Shown here piece by piece: positions 14,163 through 22,543 of a stretch of 33,721 nt of DNA. The position numbers were made by a program, and so were the translations under genes. The notes beneath the pieces are model-generated. The model was not told the origin of the DNA and searched no databases. It saw only the letters and a list, made by a program, of their open reading frames with translations. Source of the DNA: Streptomyces lushanensis (GTDB lineage Bacteria > Actinomycetota > Actinomycetes > Streptomycetales > Streptomycetaceae); assembly GCF_001700515.1 (NCBI RefSeq), contig NZ_MAUD01000200.1, positions 1 to 33,721 on the forward strand, in the 5' to 3' direction. The first letter of the stretch is position 1. The number at the start of each line of letters is the position of its first letter.

Positions 14163-15917
14163 TCAGCGTGTGATCAGCAGCTCGGTGTTGCGGTCCATCA
14201 GCTTGCCCGCGGGTGCCGTGGTGGAGCCCGGCGCGTTGTGCGCCAGCTCCCGGTAGAGCGCCGCCAGTCCGGTCTGCGACAGATCGTCGAAGTCCGTCCG
14301 GTGCGGAGCCGCCGACTCGATCAGCGTGGTGAACAGGGAGAGGGTGCCGTCCCGGTTGTCGGTGATCTCGATGATCCTGGCGAGCTGCGGGAAATCGATG
14401 TGCGAGGCCGTGGAGACCTCCCAGAAGGAGCCGCGCGGGTTGATCGAGTTCCGGTGGCTGTGACCGTTGACCCAGGCGAGCACGGGCCGGTGCTGGTTGA
14501 GCAGCGCCAGCACCTCCTCGCCGGTGTGCCGGCCCTCGCCGGGCCGGGCCGGATCGGGACGTGTGTTGGTCATCGTCCAGCTGTTGTGATGGCTGAAGAC
14601 CACCACGTATCCGTCCCGGTGCTCCTTGAGCGTCCGCTTCAGCCAGTTGAACTGCGTCGTGTCGAGCGAGCCCGTGAAGTGCCCGGCGCGGTCGGTGGTG
14701 TCCAGGCTGATACCGGTGATGTTCTCGCCCATAGGGAACGTGTAGTAGAGCGTGTCGCTGTCGAGATGGGCCGAGGTGTAGCCGTGTCCCGCCGGGCCCG
14801 CGCCCAGGTACGCCGGGTCGAGATGCGCGGACACGTACTCGCGCGGTCCGAACGGCGCCCGGCCGGGGTCGGGAGTGACCGAGCGCATCGAGCGCCTCGA
14901 CCGGCGCAGCAGATCGATCAGTTCGTCGCCGCCCGGCATGCTGCCCTGGGCCAGGATCTTCGCCAGGGCCTTGGCGTCGGCGTCCGGGATGTCGTACAGC
15001 TTCCGCGCCCCGACCGCGAACTCGGCCAGATACCCGGTGCGGTCGGCCATGGCTCCGCTGGCCAGACTGTCGTGGTTGCCGACGGTCGAGTACCAGGGGA
15101 GCCGCAGTCCCGGGCTGTTCACGGAGCGGATCACGGCTTCCAGGTAACCGTCGATAGGGGGGAAGCCGTACTGCTTGTCGGTGTCGCGGCGGGAGTCCTC
15201 CGGGTGCCAGAACAGCCGCTCACCGGAGTTCTGCACTCCCTCGTAGCGTCGGCTGTCACCCGTGTTGGGGGAGATACGGCCGCCGCTCATCACGGTGAGG
15301 TACCAGTCGAGTTCGGCCCGGGAGTTGTTGTCGGTGTTGTCGCCGGTCGTCACGGCGAAGGCCAGCGGCTCGCCGGTCGCGGGTCCGGCGCTGATGGCGT
15401 TGATCTGCTCGATCAGGGCCACCGCTCCCGGCACGGTGAGCGCCTCCTGGGGCCGCCATCCCGACACTCCCTGCGAGCGCAGGTACTCGGTGCGCACCGG
15501 GTGCTGCACGTCCGTCAGATGCAGATCGGTGAGCTGTACGAAGGAGCTGAGCACCGTGCGCCGGGCGGCGCGGCCGGCCCGGGGAGCCGCCAGCGACTCG
15601 CGTACGACCCGGCGCCAGCCGGGCCCGTCGCCGAGGCGGCGGAAGGCCGCCGAGGAGTCGCGCGGCGCGGCGACCGTCTCCAGTGTCGTACGCGCGGGGA
15701 CGGCGCGGGTGGCGGTGCCGGCGGGCGTCTGCGGGAGGGGAGCACGGGGGACGGGCACCGCGGACGCGGTGGGCGCGTCGGGTACGGCGGCGGCCTCGCC
15801 GGAGCCGCCGCCCGCGCCGAGCGCCAGTCCGATGCCCGCGGAGATACCGACCGCACCGGTCGCGGTGAGGAAGGAACGGCGGTCGACGGCGGCGACTGCG
15901 GAGCGTATGCGTGTCAT
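14163..15917 (-). CDS. Tat-exported metallophosphoesterase (TIGR03767-like)
   Basis: A 584-residue secreted phosphoesterase. The N-terminus carries a twin-arginine motif (DRRSFLT, about residues 12-18) followed by a hydrophobic alanine/glycine segment to about residue 43, so it is predicted to leave the cell folded. A 75-residue low-complexity linker follows. Metal-ligand motifs appear in family order: QLTDLHLTDV (DxH), TGDNTDNN, TVGNHDS (GNHD), FSHHNS and VNGHSHRNS. These build a two-metal site that would hydrolyse phosphomonoesters, phosphodiesters or nucleotides. The spacing and size match the actinobacterial family TIGR03767. The natural substrate is unknown. The upstream 365-bp region holds its promoter. 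Confidence 0.88.
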   Translation of the reverse strand: MTRIRSAVAAVDRRSFLTATGAVGISAGIGLALGAGGGSGEAAAVPDAPTASAVPVPRAPLPQTPAGTATRAVPARTTLETVAAPRDSSAAFRRLGDGPGWRRVVRESLAAPRAGRAARRTVLSSFVQLTDLHLTDVQHPVRTEYLRSQGVSGWRPQEALTVPGAVALIEQINAISAGPATGEPLAFAVTTGDNTDNNSRAELDWYLTVMSGGRISPNTGDSRRYEGVQNSGERLFWHPEDSRRDTDKQYGFPPIDGYLEAVIRSVNSPGLRLPWYSTVGNHDSLASGAMADRTGYLAEFAVGARKLYDIPDADAKALAKILAQGSMPGGDELIDLLRRSRRSMRSVTPDPGRAPFGPREYVSAHLDPAYLGAGPAGHGYTSAHLDSDTLYYTFPMGENITGISLDTTDRAGHFTGSLDTTQFNWLKRTLKEHRDGYVVVFSHHNSWTMTNTRPDPARPGEGRHTGEEVLALLNQHRPVLAWVNGHSHRNSINPRGSFWEVSTASHIDFPQLARIIEITDNRDGTLSLFTTLIESAAPHRTDFDDLSQTGLAALYRELAHNAPGSTTAPAGKLMDRNTELLITR

Positions 15918-16274
15918 GGGTGCGGTCTCCCGAGTGCGAGCGCATCAGCAAGAGCGCCTGGGGATCGGCCCCCGGCTACTCCTCGATGGTCGGCACACGG
16001 CGTGGCCTGCGCGTGAACGACATTCCAACTGCGAACACCCATCACTGCACAGGGATCACCCGCGACGGCGAACCGTCGCCATGTCCATGGCCGCAGGACG
16101 AAAGCCGGTCACTCACCGTTCACCACACGGGGAAGCGGCCCGTACGGTGTCACCCTTTCGGGGCGCCGGTTCAGGACACCGGCCCCGACCCCCTTGCCCT
16201 CGGGCCGCCCTTCGCTTCTGCTACGGCCGTTGCCGGTGCGGGTGCGGTCATGTGCCCTCGCAGCGCGGCCCGCG
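15918..16274. other. Non-coding spacer with the phosphoesterase promoter
   Basis: About 357 bp without a credible gene. It runs from the phosphoesterase start to the end of the glycerol operon. Open frames here are arginine/proline-rich shadows. GCCGG-TTCAGGACA-CCGGC near 16166-16184 is a short dyad. No clear -35/-10 pair was found for the phosphoesterase. Confidence 0.5.
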
Positions 16275-16293
16275 CGGCGGGCTCAGCCCGCCG
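16275..16293 (-). terminator. Hairpin centred on the stop codon of the GlpB-like gene
   Basis: CGGCGGGC-TCA-GCCCGCCG is a perfect 8-bp stem whose 3-base loop is the TGA stop codon (16283-16285, minus strand). It may act as terminator or 3' mRNA stabiliser for the glycerol operon. Confidence 0.45.
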
Positions 16294-17653
16294 AGATCAC
16301 GACCGGGCCGCCGTCCGGGCGCACGCGGTCCATCCAGTCGGCGGAGGCGTACAGGGGACGGTTGGGGACCGCCGCCCGGCGCAGCCGTTCGCGGTGCAGG
16401 AGGCGGCCGTCCTGGGTGACGACCAGCGCCGACAGCCGGCGGGCCGTACCGGCCGTCCGGAGCGTGAACCGGCCCAGCGGCGGGCGGGGGCCACGGGGGT
16501 CTATACGGTTCGGGGCGACCCATCGCAGCGGCGCGTCGACCTCCACCGGTACCTGGCCGCCGGGCCAGACACCGTCCGCGAGATAACGGAGAACGGGCCC
16601 CGCGACCAGCCGGCCCTCCCGGGCCGCCGTGCCCGCGGGCTCCACGGCGTGCAGCAGATTCCCGACGGCGAAGACTCCCGCCGCGGCCGTGCGGAAGGCG
16701 GTGTCGACCGCCGGACCCCGGGTGCCCCGGTCCAGCGCGATACCGCCGAGCCGGGCGAGTTCGTGGTCGGGGATCCAGTCGCCCGTGAAGACGACCGTGT
16801 CGCAGGCGACAGTCGTGGTCCTGCCGTCCGCGTGCCGCAGCGCGACCCCCGAGAGCCGGCCCCGGCCGAGGAGTGCGGTCACCGTCGTTCCGGTGAGCAG
16901 CGGGAGACGGTGGTGCAGCCGGGCACCGAGACCCGACGCCCAGGAGGACTGGTGGCGCGGCTGGTCCGTGACCATCGCGGCGACCTCGACGCCCGCGCCT
17001 CGCAGGGTGCGTACGGCGGAGTAGCCGACCGGTTCCGCGCCGACGACCACGGCCCGCAGACCCACCCGCTGATGGTGGAGATGGACGGCCTGCTGCAGCT
17101 CGCCGGTGGTGAACACACCGGCAGGGCGTGTCCCGGGCACCAGCCGTGCGCTGCGCGGCCGTTCGCGCGCGCCGGTGGCCAGGACGACCGCTCCGGCCGT
17201 GACGCGCTCCAGTCCGTCAGGACCGGTGGTGTCCACGACGAGCGGCCCACGGCCTTCCGCCCGGACCGGGCCTCCCGCCGGGCCCGCGTTCCTTCCCTGG
17301 GCCGTACCGCCGTCCCGCCCCGGCTGTCCCGACCAGCCCGTGACGGAGACTCCCGTACGCAGGGCCGCGCCCGCGCCGGTCGCCAGGTCGCACCAGTGGC
17401 GGGCGTACGCGGGACCGCTCATCGGGCGCCGCAGCTCGCGCAGACCGAATCCGGAGTGGAAGCAGTGGCGCGGGACGCCGCCGGCCTGCTCCTCGCGGTC
17501 GACGACCTCGACCGCGCCGGCGCCCGCGGCGGCCAGCCGGGCCGCCGCGGCCAGACCGGCCGGACCCGCGCCGATCACCAGCACATCGACCGTACGCGCT
17601 CGCCTGCCGGGCCCGGGGACGGTGGAGCCGTCCCGGTTCGTCGTCGCGCTCAT
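16283..17653 (-). CDS. FAD/NAD(P)-dependent oxidoreductase (GlpB/HcnB-like)
   Basis: A 456-residue flavoprotein of the pyridine nucleotide-disulfide reductase fold. It has a first dinucleotide motif GAGPAG (about residues 28-33), ATGARERPRS (about 165), a second motif written GAEPVG (about 206-211), which lacks the middle glycine, and TAAAGVFAVGN (about 335-345), the second FAD contact. No redox CxxC pair is visible. Related proteins pair with a GlpA-like partner: Thermotoga-type glycerol-3-phosphate dehydrogenase and hydrogen-cyanide synthase HcnB. Here it starts inside the stop of such a partner (ATGA). It probably passes electrons from the GlpA-like subunit to NAD(P)+ or the quinone pool. 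The altered second glycine motif makes nucleotide use uncertain. Confidence 0.8.
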   Translation of the reverse strand: MSATTNRDGSTVPGPGRRARTVDVLVIGAGPAGLAAAARLAAAGAGAVEVVDREEQAGGVPRHCFHSGFGLRELRRPMSGPAYARHWCDLATGAGAALRTGVSVTGWSGQPGRDGGTAQGRNAGPAGGPVRAEGRGPLVVDTTGPDGLERVTAGAVVLATGARERPRSARLVPGTRPAGVFTTGELQQAVHLHHQRVGLRAVVVGAEPVGYSAVRTLRGAGVEVAAMVTDQPRHQSSWASGLGARLHHRLPLLTGTTVTALLGRGRLSGVALRHADGRTTTVACDTVVFTGDWIPDHELARLGGIALDRGTRGPAVDTAFRTAAAGVFAVGNLLHAVEPAGTAAREGRLVAGPVLRYLADGVWPGGQVPVEVDAPLRWVAPNRIDPRGPRPPLGRFTLRTAGTARRLSALVVTQDGRLLHRERLRRAAVPNRPLYASADWMDRVRPDGGPVVISAG

Positions 17654-19122
17654 GGTCCGACCTCCGGCCGCAGGGATGGTTCGCCGCCCTCGGCGCCGGC
17701 GGCGCCGGTCGTCCCGGGGACGGGGCCGGCCGGCCCGGAGGTGAACAGGGCCCGCACCGCTGCCCCGCAGTAGAAACCCTGGCACCGGCCGCCCCGGGCC
17801 CGGGTGCGCCGCCGCAGGCCCTCGGGTGTGCTGGGCGCGATCGTACTGGCGAGGGCGTCCCGGATCTCCCCCCGGGACACCCGTTCGCAGTGGCAGACGA
17901 GCCGGCCGTACTCCGGGTCGGCCGCGATCAGCTCGGCGCGTTCGTAGGGACGCGCGAACGCCTCGCCGATGTTCGGCATCCGTACGGGTTCGAGCTCCCG
18001 TGGTGTCCCCAGCCTCTGTCCCGCGTCGGCGAGCAGCTCCACGACATGCGCGGCGATCGCCATCGACGCCGTCAGCCCGGTGGAGCGGATGCCGCCCACC
18101 GTCACATACCGCTGCTCCGGGTGGCAGCGGATCTGGTAGTCGTCCTCCTCGGTGGCCGCGCGCAGCCCCGCGTAGACGGCGGTGACCTCCTCGTCGAGCA
18201 GCGCGGGCAGCACGCGTCCGCCGCGCTCGCGCAGAAAGGCCAGCCCCTCCGCGGTGGAGCCGGTCGCCGTCCTGTCGTCCAGCTCCTCGGCGGTCGGCCC
18301 GAGCAGCACGTTCCCGTACACCGTCGGTGCCACCAGCACGCCCTTGCCGAGCGCGGTGGGCACCGGCAGCAGGATATGACGGACCAGATCGCGGGCGAAC
18401 TTGTCGAAGACCATGAGCTGACCGCGCCGGGGCCGCACGGTGAAGTCGGCGTGGCCGAGCATCCGGTCGATCTCGTCGGCGCGCAGTCCCGCGGCGTTGA
18501 TCAGGGTGTGCGTACGCAACGGCCCGCGGCCGGTCCTGAGTTCATGGGGAGATCCGGCGACGATCCCGCTCACCGGGCAGTTGAGATGCAGGTCGGCACC
18601 GGCGCGGACGGCCTGGGTGGCGTACGCGAGCGTTGTCGTCCAGGGACAGATGATGCTCTCGCCGGGGACGTCGAGCCCGGCGAGCGCGCCCGGTCCCAGA
18701 AACGGCTCGCGGGCGTACAGCTCGTCCGCGCCGATGATCCGAGCCTCGTGGTACCCGTTGCGCTCGGCCTTCTCCACCAGCCGTGGCAGGGCGGCCAGTT
18801 GCTCCTCGTCCCAGGCGACGAGCAGTGCGCCGACCGGCTCGACCGGGATACCGGCCTCGGCGGCATAGGCGGCCAGCCGTCGCTGTCCCTCCCGTACCAG
18901 CCGGGACTCCAGCGAGCCGGGCACGGCGTCGAAACCGGTGTGCAGAATGGCCGTGTTGGCCTTGGAGGTGCCGTCGCCGACATCGTCGCTCGCCTCCACC
19001 AGCGCGATACGCAGCGGATGGCGGCCGAGTTCGCGCGCGATGGCGCTGCCGACGACTCCGGCGCCGATGACGACGATGTCGTACACCTCGTCCGGCAGAC
19101 GTCCGGAGGTGGTGACAGCCAT
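17650..19122 (-). CDS. GlpA-like FAD oxidoreductase with BFD-type [2Fe-2S] domain
   Basis: A 490-residue flavoprotein with a DAO/GlpD-like catalytic part (about 14-370) and a C-terminal BFD-like iron-sulfur domain (about 400-455). The FAD motif is VVIGAGVVGSAIARELG, and SKANTAILHTGFDAVPGSLESRLV is the usual substrate-side segment of the GlpA branch. The BFD domain shows CHC in LVCHCERVSRGEIRDAL and a second pair in GRCQGFYCG, four cysteines for one [2Fe-2S] cluster. The predicted reaction is oxidation of glycerol-3-phosphate to dihydroxyacetone phosphate, or of a related alcohol or amine. GGGAG precedes the ATG. It lies 19 bp after the kinase stop and overlaps the next gene. The last 35 residues are a glycine/alanine tail. 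Confidence 0.87.
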   Translation of the reverse strand: MAVTTSGRLPDEVYDIVVIGAGVVGSAIARELGRHPLRIALVEASDDVGDGTSKANTAILHTGFDAVPGSLESRLVREGQRRLAAYAAEAGIPVEPVGALLVAWDEEQLAALPRLVEKAERNGYHEARIIGADELYAREPFLGPGALAGLDVPGESIICPWTTTLAYATQAVRAGADLHLNCPVSGIVAGSPHELRTGRGPLRTHTLINAAGLRADEIDRMLGHADFTVRPRRGQLMVFDKFARDLVRHILLPVPTALGKGVLVAPTVYGNVLLGPTAEELDDRTATGSTAEGLAFLRERGGRVLPALLDEEVTAVYAGLRAATEEDDYQIRCHPEQRYVTVGGIRSTGLTASMAIAAHVVELLADAGQRLGTPRELEPVRMPNIGEAFARPYERAELIAADPEYGRLVCHCERVSRGEIRDALASTIAPSTPEGLRRRTRARGGRCQGFYCGAAVRALFTSGPAGPVPGTTGAAGAEGGEPSLRPEVGP

Positions 19123-19141
19123 GATGCTCCCGGGTTCCGGC

Positions 19142-20641
19142 TCAGTGGTCCGTGGTGGCGGGCGGTGGCGTACGGTCGAGCAGATCTGCCACCGCCGCGC
19201 GGAAGACGCCGAGCCGGTCGGCGGCCTCGGCGGGGCCGATCCGCGGTTCGTAGACCGCCGAGGGCTTCCACTGCGGCACGACCTGACCGGCCGTCAGCTC
19301 CGGGTCGAGACCGAGACGCGCGAGCGCGCCCACGCCCAGCGCCGTCGCGTCCGGCAACGCGGAGACCTCGACGGGCCGTTGCAGCAGATCGGCCTGTGTC
19401 TGCATCAGCAGCGCGGAGCGCGTCAGACCGCCGTCCACCCGCAGACTCCGCAGCGGCTCGCCGAGATCGGTGGCCACCGCGTCCGCCAGTTCCACGACCT
19501 GGGCGGCGATGCCCTCGCACAGCGCGCGGACAAGGTGCCCGGCACCGGTGTCCAGGCCCAGACCGCTGATCGAGCCGCGCAGATCGCCGCGCCACCACGG
19601 CGCGGCCAGTCCCGCGAGCGCGGGTACGAAGGTCACTCCGCCGCTGTCCGGTACGCGGGAGCCGACGGTGTCCAGTTCGGCCGCGCCGGAGATGACTCCG
19701 AGATCGGTCAGCCAGCCCACGGCGGAGGCGGCCGTGTAGACCTGACCGTCGAGGCAGTAGCTGGTTTGGCCGCCGAGCCGCCAGGCGATACAGCTCACCA
19801 GTCCTGTCGTGCCCCGGCGCGGCCGGTCACCGGTCTGGGCGAGCAGGAACGCGCCCGTGCCGTAGGTGCACTTGGCGGAGCCGGGTTCGGTCACACTCTG
19901 CGCGAGCAGCGCGGCCTGCTGGTCGACGATCACTCCGGTCAGCGGAATCTCGCCACCGAAGGCGGTGGTCGTGCCGACCACGCCGGCCGTGTCGACGACA
20001 CCGGGAAGGGGCTCTTCGGACAGCCCGAAGATCTCCAGGGCCTCCGCCGACCACTCCGCACGGTCGAGATCGAGCAGCTGGGTGCGGCCGGCGGTCGCGG
20101 CGTCCGTGACGAACGCGCCGGTGAGCCGGTGGATCAGCCAGGAGTCGCTGGTGGTGACGGCGCCCTCACGGGTCAGCCGGCGCCGGATCCACGCCATCTT
20201 CGGCGCGGCGAAGTAGGGATCGAGAGGCAGCCCGGTGAGCTGCCGCAACCGCTTCTCGTGCGGCGCGAGTTCGGCGCAGAGGGGCTCCGCGCGGCGGTCC
20301 TGCCAGACGATCGCGTCGCTGAGCGGCGCGCCGGTGGCCGGGTCCCAGGCGAGCACGGTCTCGCCCTGATTGGCCAGCCCGACGGCCGCGACCGGTTCCG
20401 CGGCGTCGGCGAGGGCCGCGCGTCCCGCGTCGAGGACGGAGCCCAGCAGCACGGCCGGATCGATCTCCACCAGTCCGCCCGAACCGTACCGGGGCGGCGC
20501 GGGCGCCGATCCGCTGCCGATCACGCCTCGTTCGGGACAGACGACCAGTGCCTTGGTGGACGAGGTGCCCTGGTCGATGGCGAGTATCGGCCGGTCGGCG
20601 GAACCGGCGCGGGGGTGGGGCGGGTACTGGACTGGCGGCAT
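19142..20641 (-). CDS. FGGY-family carbohydrate kinase, glycerol-kinase-like
   Basis: A 499-residue ATP-dependent sugar or polyol kinase. The N-terminal ILAIDQGTSSTKALVV (about 20-35) is the FGGY phosphate-1 strand and is close to glycerol kinase. IVWQDRR, YFAAPKMAWIRR, TYGTGAFLLAQTG, LDGQVYTAASAVGWL and VDGGLTRSALLMQTQADLL follow in family order. It would phosphorylate glycerol or another small polyol, feeding the GlpA/GlpB-like pair downstream. The start is uncertain: ATG 20641 gives the normal family length but a weak ribosome-binding site, ATG 20725 adds 28 acidic residues, and the frame is open up to 21148. No glycerol facilitator or GylR/IclR regulator is adjacent. Confidence 0.85.
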   Translation of the reverse strand: MPPVQYPPHPRAGSADRPILAIDQGTSSTKALVVCPERGVIGSGSAPAPPRYGSGGLVEIDPAVLLGSVLDAGRAALADAAEPVAAVGLANQGETVLAWDPATGAPLSDAIVWQDRRAEPLCAELAPHEKRLRQLTGLPLDPYFAAPKMAWIRRRLTREGAVTTSDSWLIHRLTGAFVTDAATAGRTQLLDLDRAEWSAEALEIFGLSEEPLPGVVDTAGVVGTTTAFGGEIPLTGVIVDQQAALLAQSVTEPGSAKCTYGTGAFLLAQTGDRPRRGTTGLVSCIAWRLGGQTSYCLDGQVYTAASAVGWLTDLGVISGAAELDTVGSRVPDSGGVTFVPALAGLAAPWWRGDLRGSISGLGLDTGAGHLVRALCEGIAAQVVELADAVATDLGEPLRSLRVDGGLTRSALLMQTQADLLQRPVEVSALPDATALGVGALARLGLDPELTAGQVVPQWKPSAVYEPRIGPAEAADRLGVFRAAVADLLDRTPPPATTDH

Positions 20642-20825
20642 GTCCCGTTCTTCGTGTCGGGCGTCCTCGGTCGCTTCGCGGTTCTCTTCGGCGAATTCCG
20701 CGCGTCGGACGGCTTCGGGCGGCATCAGGGTTTCGACGGCCTCGCGGGCTTCGACGGGCCGGATCGCTTCGGGCTCTTCGGGTCGGGTGGGGCCTTCCGC
20801 CGCTGGAATGTGATCGCTGAGCGAA

Positions 20826-20854
20826 AGCGTGGTGCAGGTCAGAGCGGGCGTCAA
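20826..20854 (-). promoter_or_regulatory. Candidate promoter of the glycerol-type operon
   Basis: On the minus strand TTGACG (20854-20849) is followed after about 17 bases by CACGCT (about 20831-20826), a weak xAnnnT -10. It would start transcription near 20820, about 95 or 180 bases before the two candidate kinase starts, and so would exclude coding upstream of it. Confidence 0.33.
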
Positions 20855-21137
20855 GGGTTTCAGGGGCCGTCCGTGCGGCCTCGGCGGCGGGGACGGTTCC
20901 GTCCCGCGTCGACCTGTGCGGCACCGCCGCGGGGAGGGACGTAACCAGCCTTGATCAACGGAGAGTTGCGAAAGATCAGCAAAGTGTTCGAGTGTGGTCA
21001 CTCGGGCCCCTACACTGATCGCCGCAGCGGCAGGTGTCCTTGACCGGTTTCGCCCTTGTCCGCGGCCACGACAGGTCCGTACCTGCGTGACGCACCCCCG
21101 GATCGCTCGCTCCACCCCCCACCGTCCTAGAGGATCT
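20855..21137. other. Divergent regulatory region with an AT-richer patch
   Basis: The stretch contains an unusually AT-rich patch at about 20941-20995. It includes the perfect palindrome TTGATCAA (20952-20959) and, about ten bases on, the dyad TTGC-GAAAGATCA-GCAA. Both could be operators for the kinase operon or for the plus-strand gene at 21412. TTGACC near 21040 could be a -35 box on the plus strand. No coding sequence is supported. Confidence 0.4.
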
Positions 21138-21284
21138 ATGACGACCATATGTTCAGCCGGACGCCTCCTCGGTCGTGCCCGGCCCCGTACGGCCCGCAGG
21201 ACATCCGGATTCCTGGATTCTGCGTACGTGTGTCATGCCCGTGTCCAGGGGCCGCCAGGGACGGGGTTGGAGGTCTGGTGCTAG
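21138..21284 (+). CDS. Possible small leader ORF
   Basis: A 48-codon open frame starting ATGACGACC with AGAGGATCT directly in front, a plausible ribosome-binding site. The product (start MTTICSAGRLLGRARP, end GTGLEVWC) has no recognisable domain and is rich in arginine and cysteine. It stops 127 bp before the gene at 21412. It could be a leader peptide or chance. The weak codon bias argues for caution. Confidence 0.2.
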   Translation: MTTICSAGRLLGRARPRTARRTSGFLDSAYVCHARVQGPPGTGLEVWC

Positions 21285-21411
21285 GTTCCCCCGCCCGGCC
21301 GCCCTGCCACCGGCCGTCGAACGGGCCGCGCACGGCGTGCCGGCACATGGTCTTCCCGCGCACCGGACCCTCGTACGCCGGGCCCCCGCCCGCGCGGACG
21401 GAGCCGAGCTG

Positions 21412-22422
21412 ATGGCGAGCGACGACAACTTCCGCCCGGTGTACCACCCCGCCGGTCACGACAACGACCTGCGCGCGGCGGTCCAGGACCTGCGCACAGG
21501 ACGCTGGGTCGCGATGCGCAACCTGCTCGCCGAGACGACCGATTGGGGCCTGTGGACCCAGCGGACGCAGGTCCTCGCCGCCGTGGCCGCCGGTTCCGAC
21601 GCCGTACAGGCCTGGCGCACCGAGGAACCCAGGAGCCTCGCCGCGACCGTGATGCATACGCGCGTCATGGTCGAACGTGCCGTACGGGCGCACCGCGAGG
21701 GACATCCGCGTACGCAGGAGCTCTGGCAGCAGGCGTGGGAGGCGTGCGGCGCCGCCACCCGCCACGCGCCGGCCGACCCGGTGCCGTGGGTGTGTCTGCT
21801 GGCACTGGCCCAGCTCGACGGCAAGCAGCAGATGGAGGAGCACCGGCTGGCCCCGCCGGGACCGATGCTGTTCCCGGGGCCCTGGGCCCTGCTGGCCGAG
21901 GCCGACAAGCGCGATCCGTTCAACCGCGAGGCGTACCACCGTATGCTCCAGTTCGTCTACGCGCGGCGAGCCGACGGATCGCTCTCCGAGGCGGTCAACT
22001 TCGTCCAGTGGGCGGCCTCGGCCGCCCATGAGGGCTCCGCGCTGCACGTACTGCCGCTCTTCGTCAGGGTGGAGCGCTACCGCCGGGAGAACGGCCACGA
22101 GAAGGCCCTGGATCTGCACTGGGTGACGGAGGACGCGACCCGGGACGCCCTGCGTGCCCTGCGCCTCTGGTTCGACCACGCCGTTCTGGCCGAGGCGTCG
22201 CTGCTCGATCTGAACCATCTCGCGCACGCGCTCTGGGGCTCGCTCCAATTCGACGCGGGGGCCAGGGTGTTCGAAGCGCTGGGCCCTTTCTACGCCACGC
22301 TGCCGTGGGCGTACCGTACGCGGAGTCCCGGTGACGCGGCACAGGCCGAGGACGTGTTCCTCCGCGCCCGCAGCCGGTGCCTCGGCGCCGCCCGCGAGGG
22401 CCGGAACGGACCGTCCGGCTGA
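21412..22422 (+). CDS. Hypothetical helical protein
   Basis: A 336-residue soluble protein I do not recognise. It starts MASDDNFRPVYHPAGHDNDLRAAVQDL. A GGAG about 8 bases upstream and a sharp change from arginine/proline-rich sequence to ordinary composition support ATG 21412 over the longer frame. The whole chain looks alpha-helical with regularly spaced tryptophans and alanines (WGLWTQRTQVLAA, ELWQQAWEACGAA, PVPWVCLLALAQLDG, NREAYHRMLQFVYA), like a TPR-type helical repeat scaffold. There is no signal peptide, membrane segment or catalytic motif. It lies 121 bp upstream of, and parallel to, the APC permease, and may share its transcript. Confidence 0.75.
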   Translation: MASDDNFRPVYHPAGHDNDLRAAVQDLRTGRWVAMRNLLAETTDWGLWTQRTQVLAAVAAGSDAVQAWRTEEPRSLAATVMHTRVMVERAVRAHREGHPRTQELWQQAWEACGAATRHAPADPVPWVCLLALAQLDGKQQMEEHRLAPPGPMLFPGPWALLAEADKRDPFNREAYHRMLQFVYARRADGSLSEAVNFVQWAASAAHEGSALHVLPLFVRVERYRRENGHEKALDLHWVTEDATRDALRALRLWFDHAVLAEASLLDLNHLAHALWGSLQFDAGARVFEALGPFYATLPWAYRTRSPGDAAQAEDVFLRARSRCLGAAREGRNGPSG

Positions 22423-22543
22423 GCCGCTTCCGCCGGAACCGCGGGCCGCACGGCCCCCAGCGCACCGCAGACGTACCAGCACCGCCGAACGATCTCTGTC
22501 CCCGCCCCTACAACAGGTGTGTTCTCCACCGGAGGTAACTTCC

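Noticed and set aside
18938..20944. 668-codon open frame on the plus strand across the kinase and GlpA genes
   Set aside because: It is an antisense shadow of the GC-rich minus-strand genes, arginine-rich and without domain motifs. The minus-strand frame has clear kinase and flavoprotein motifs.
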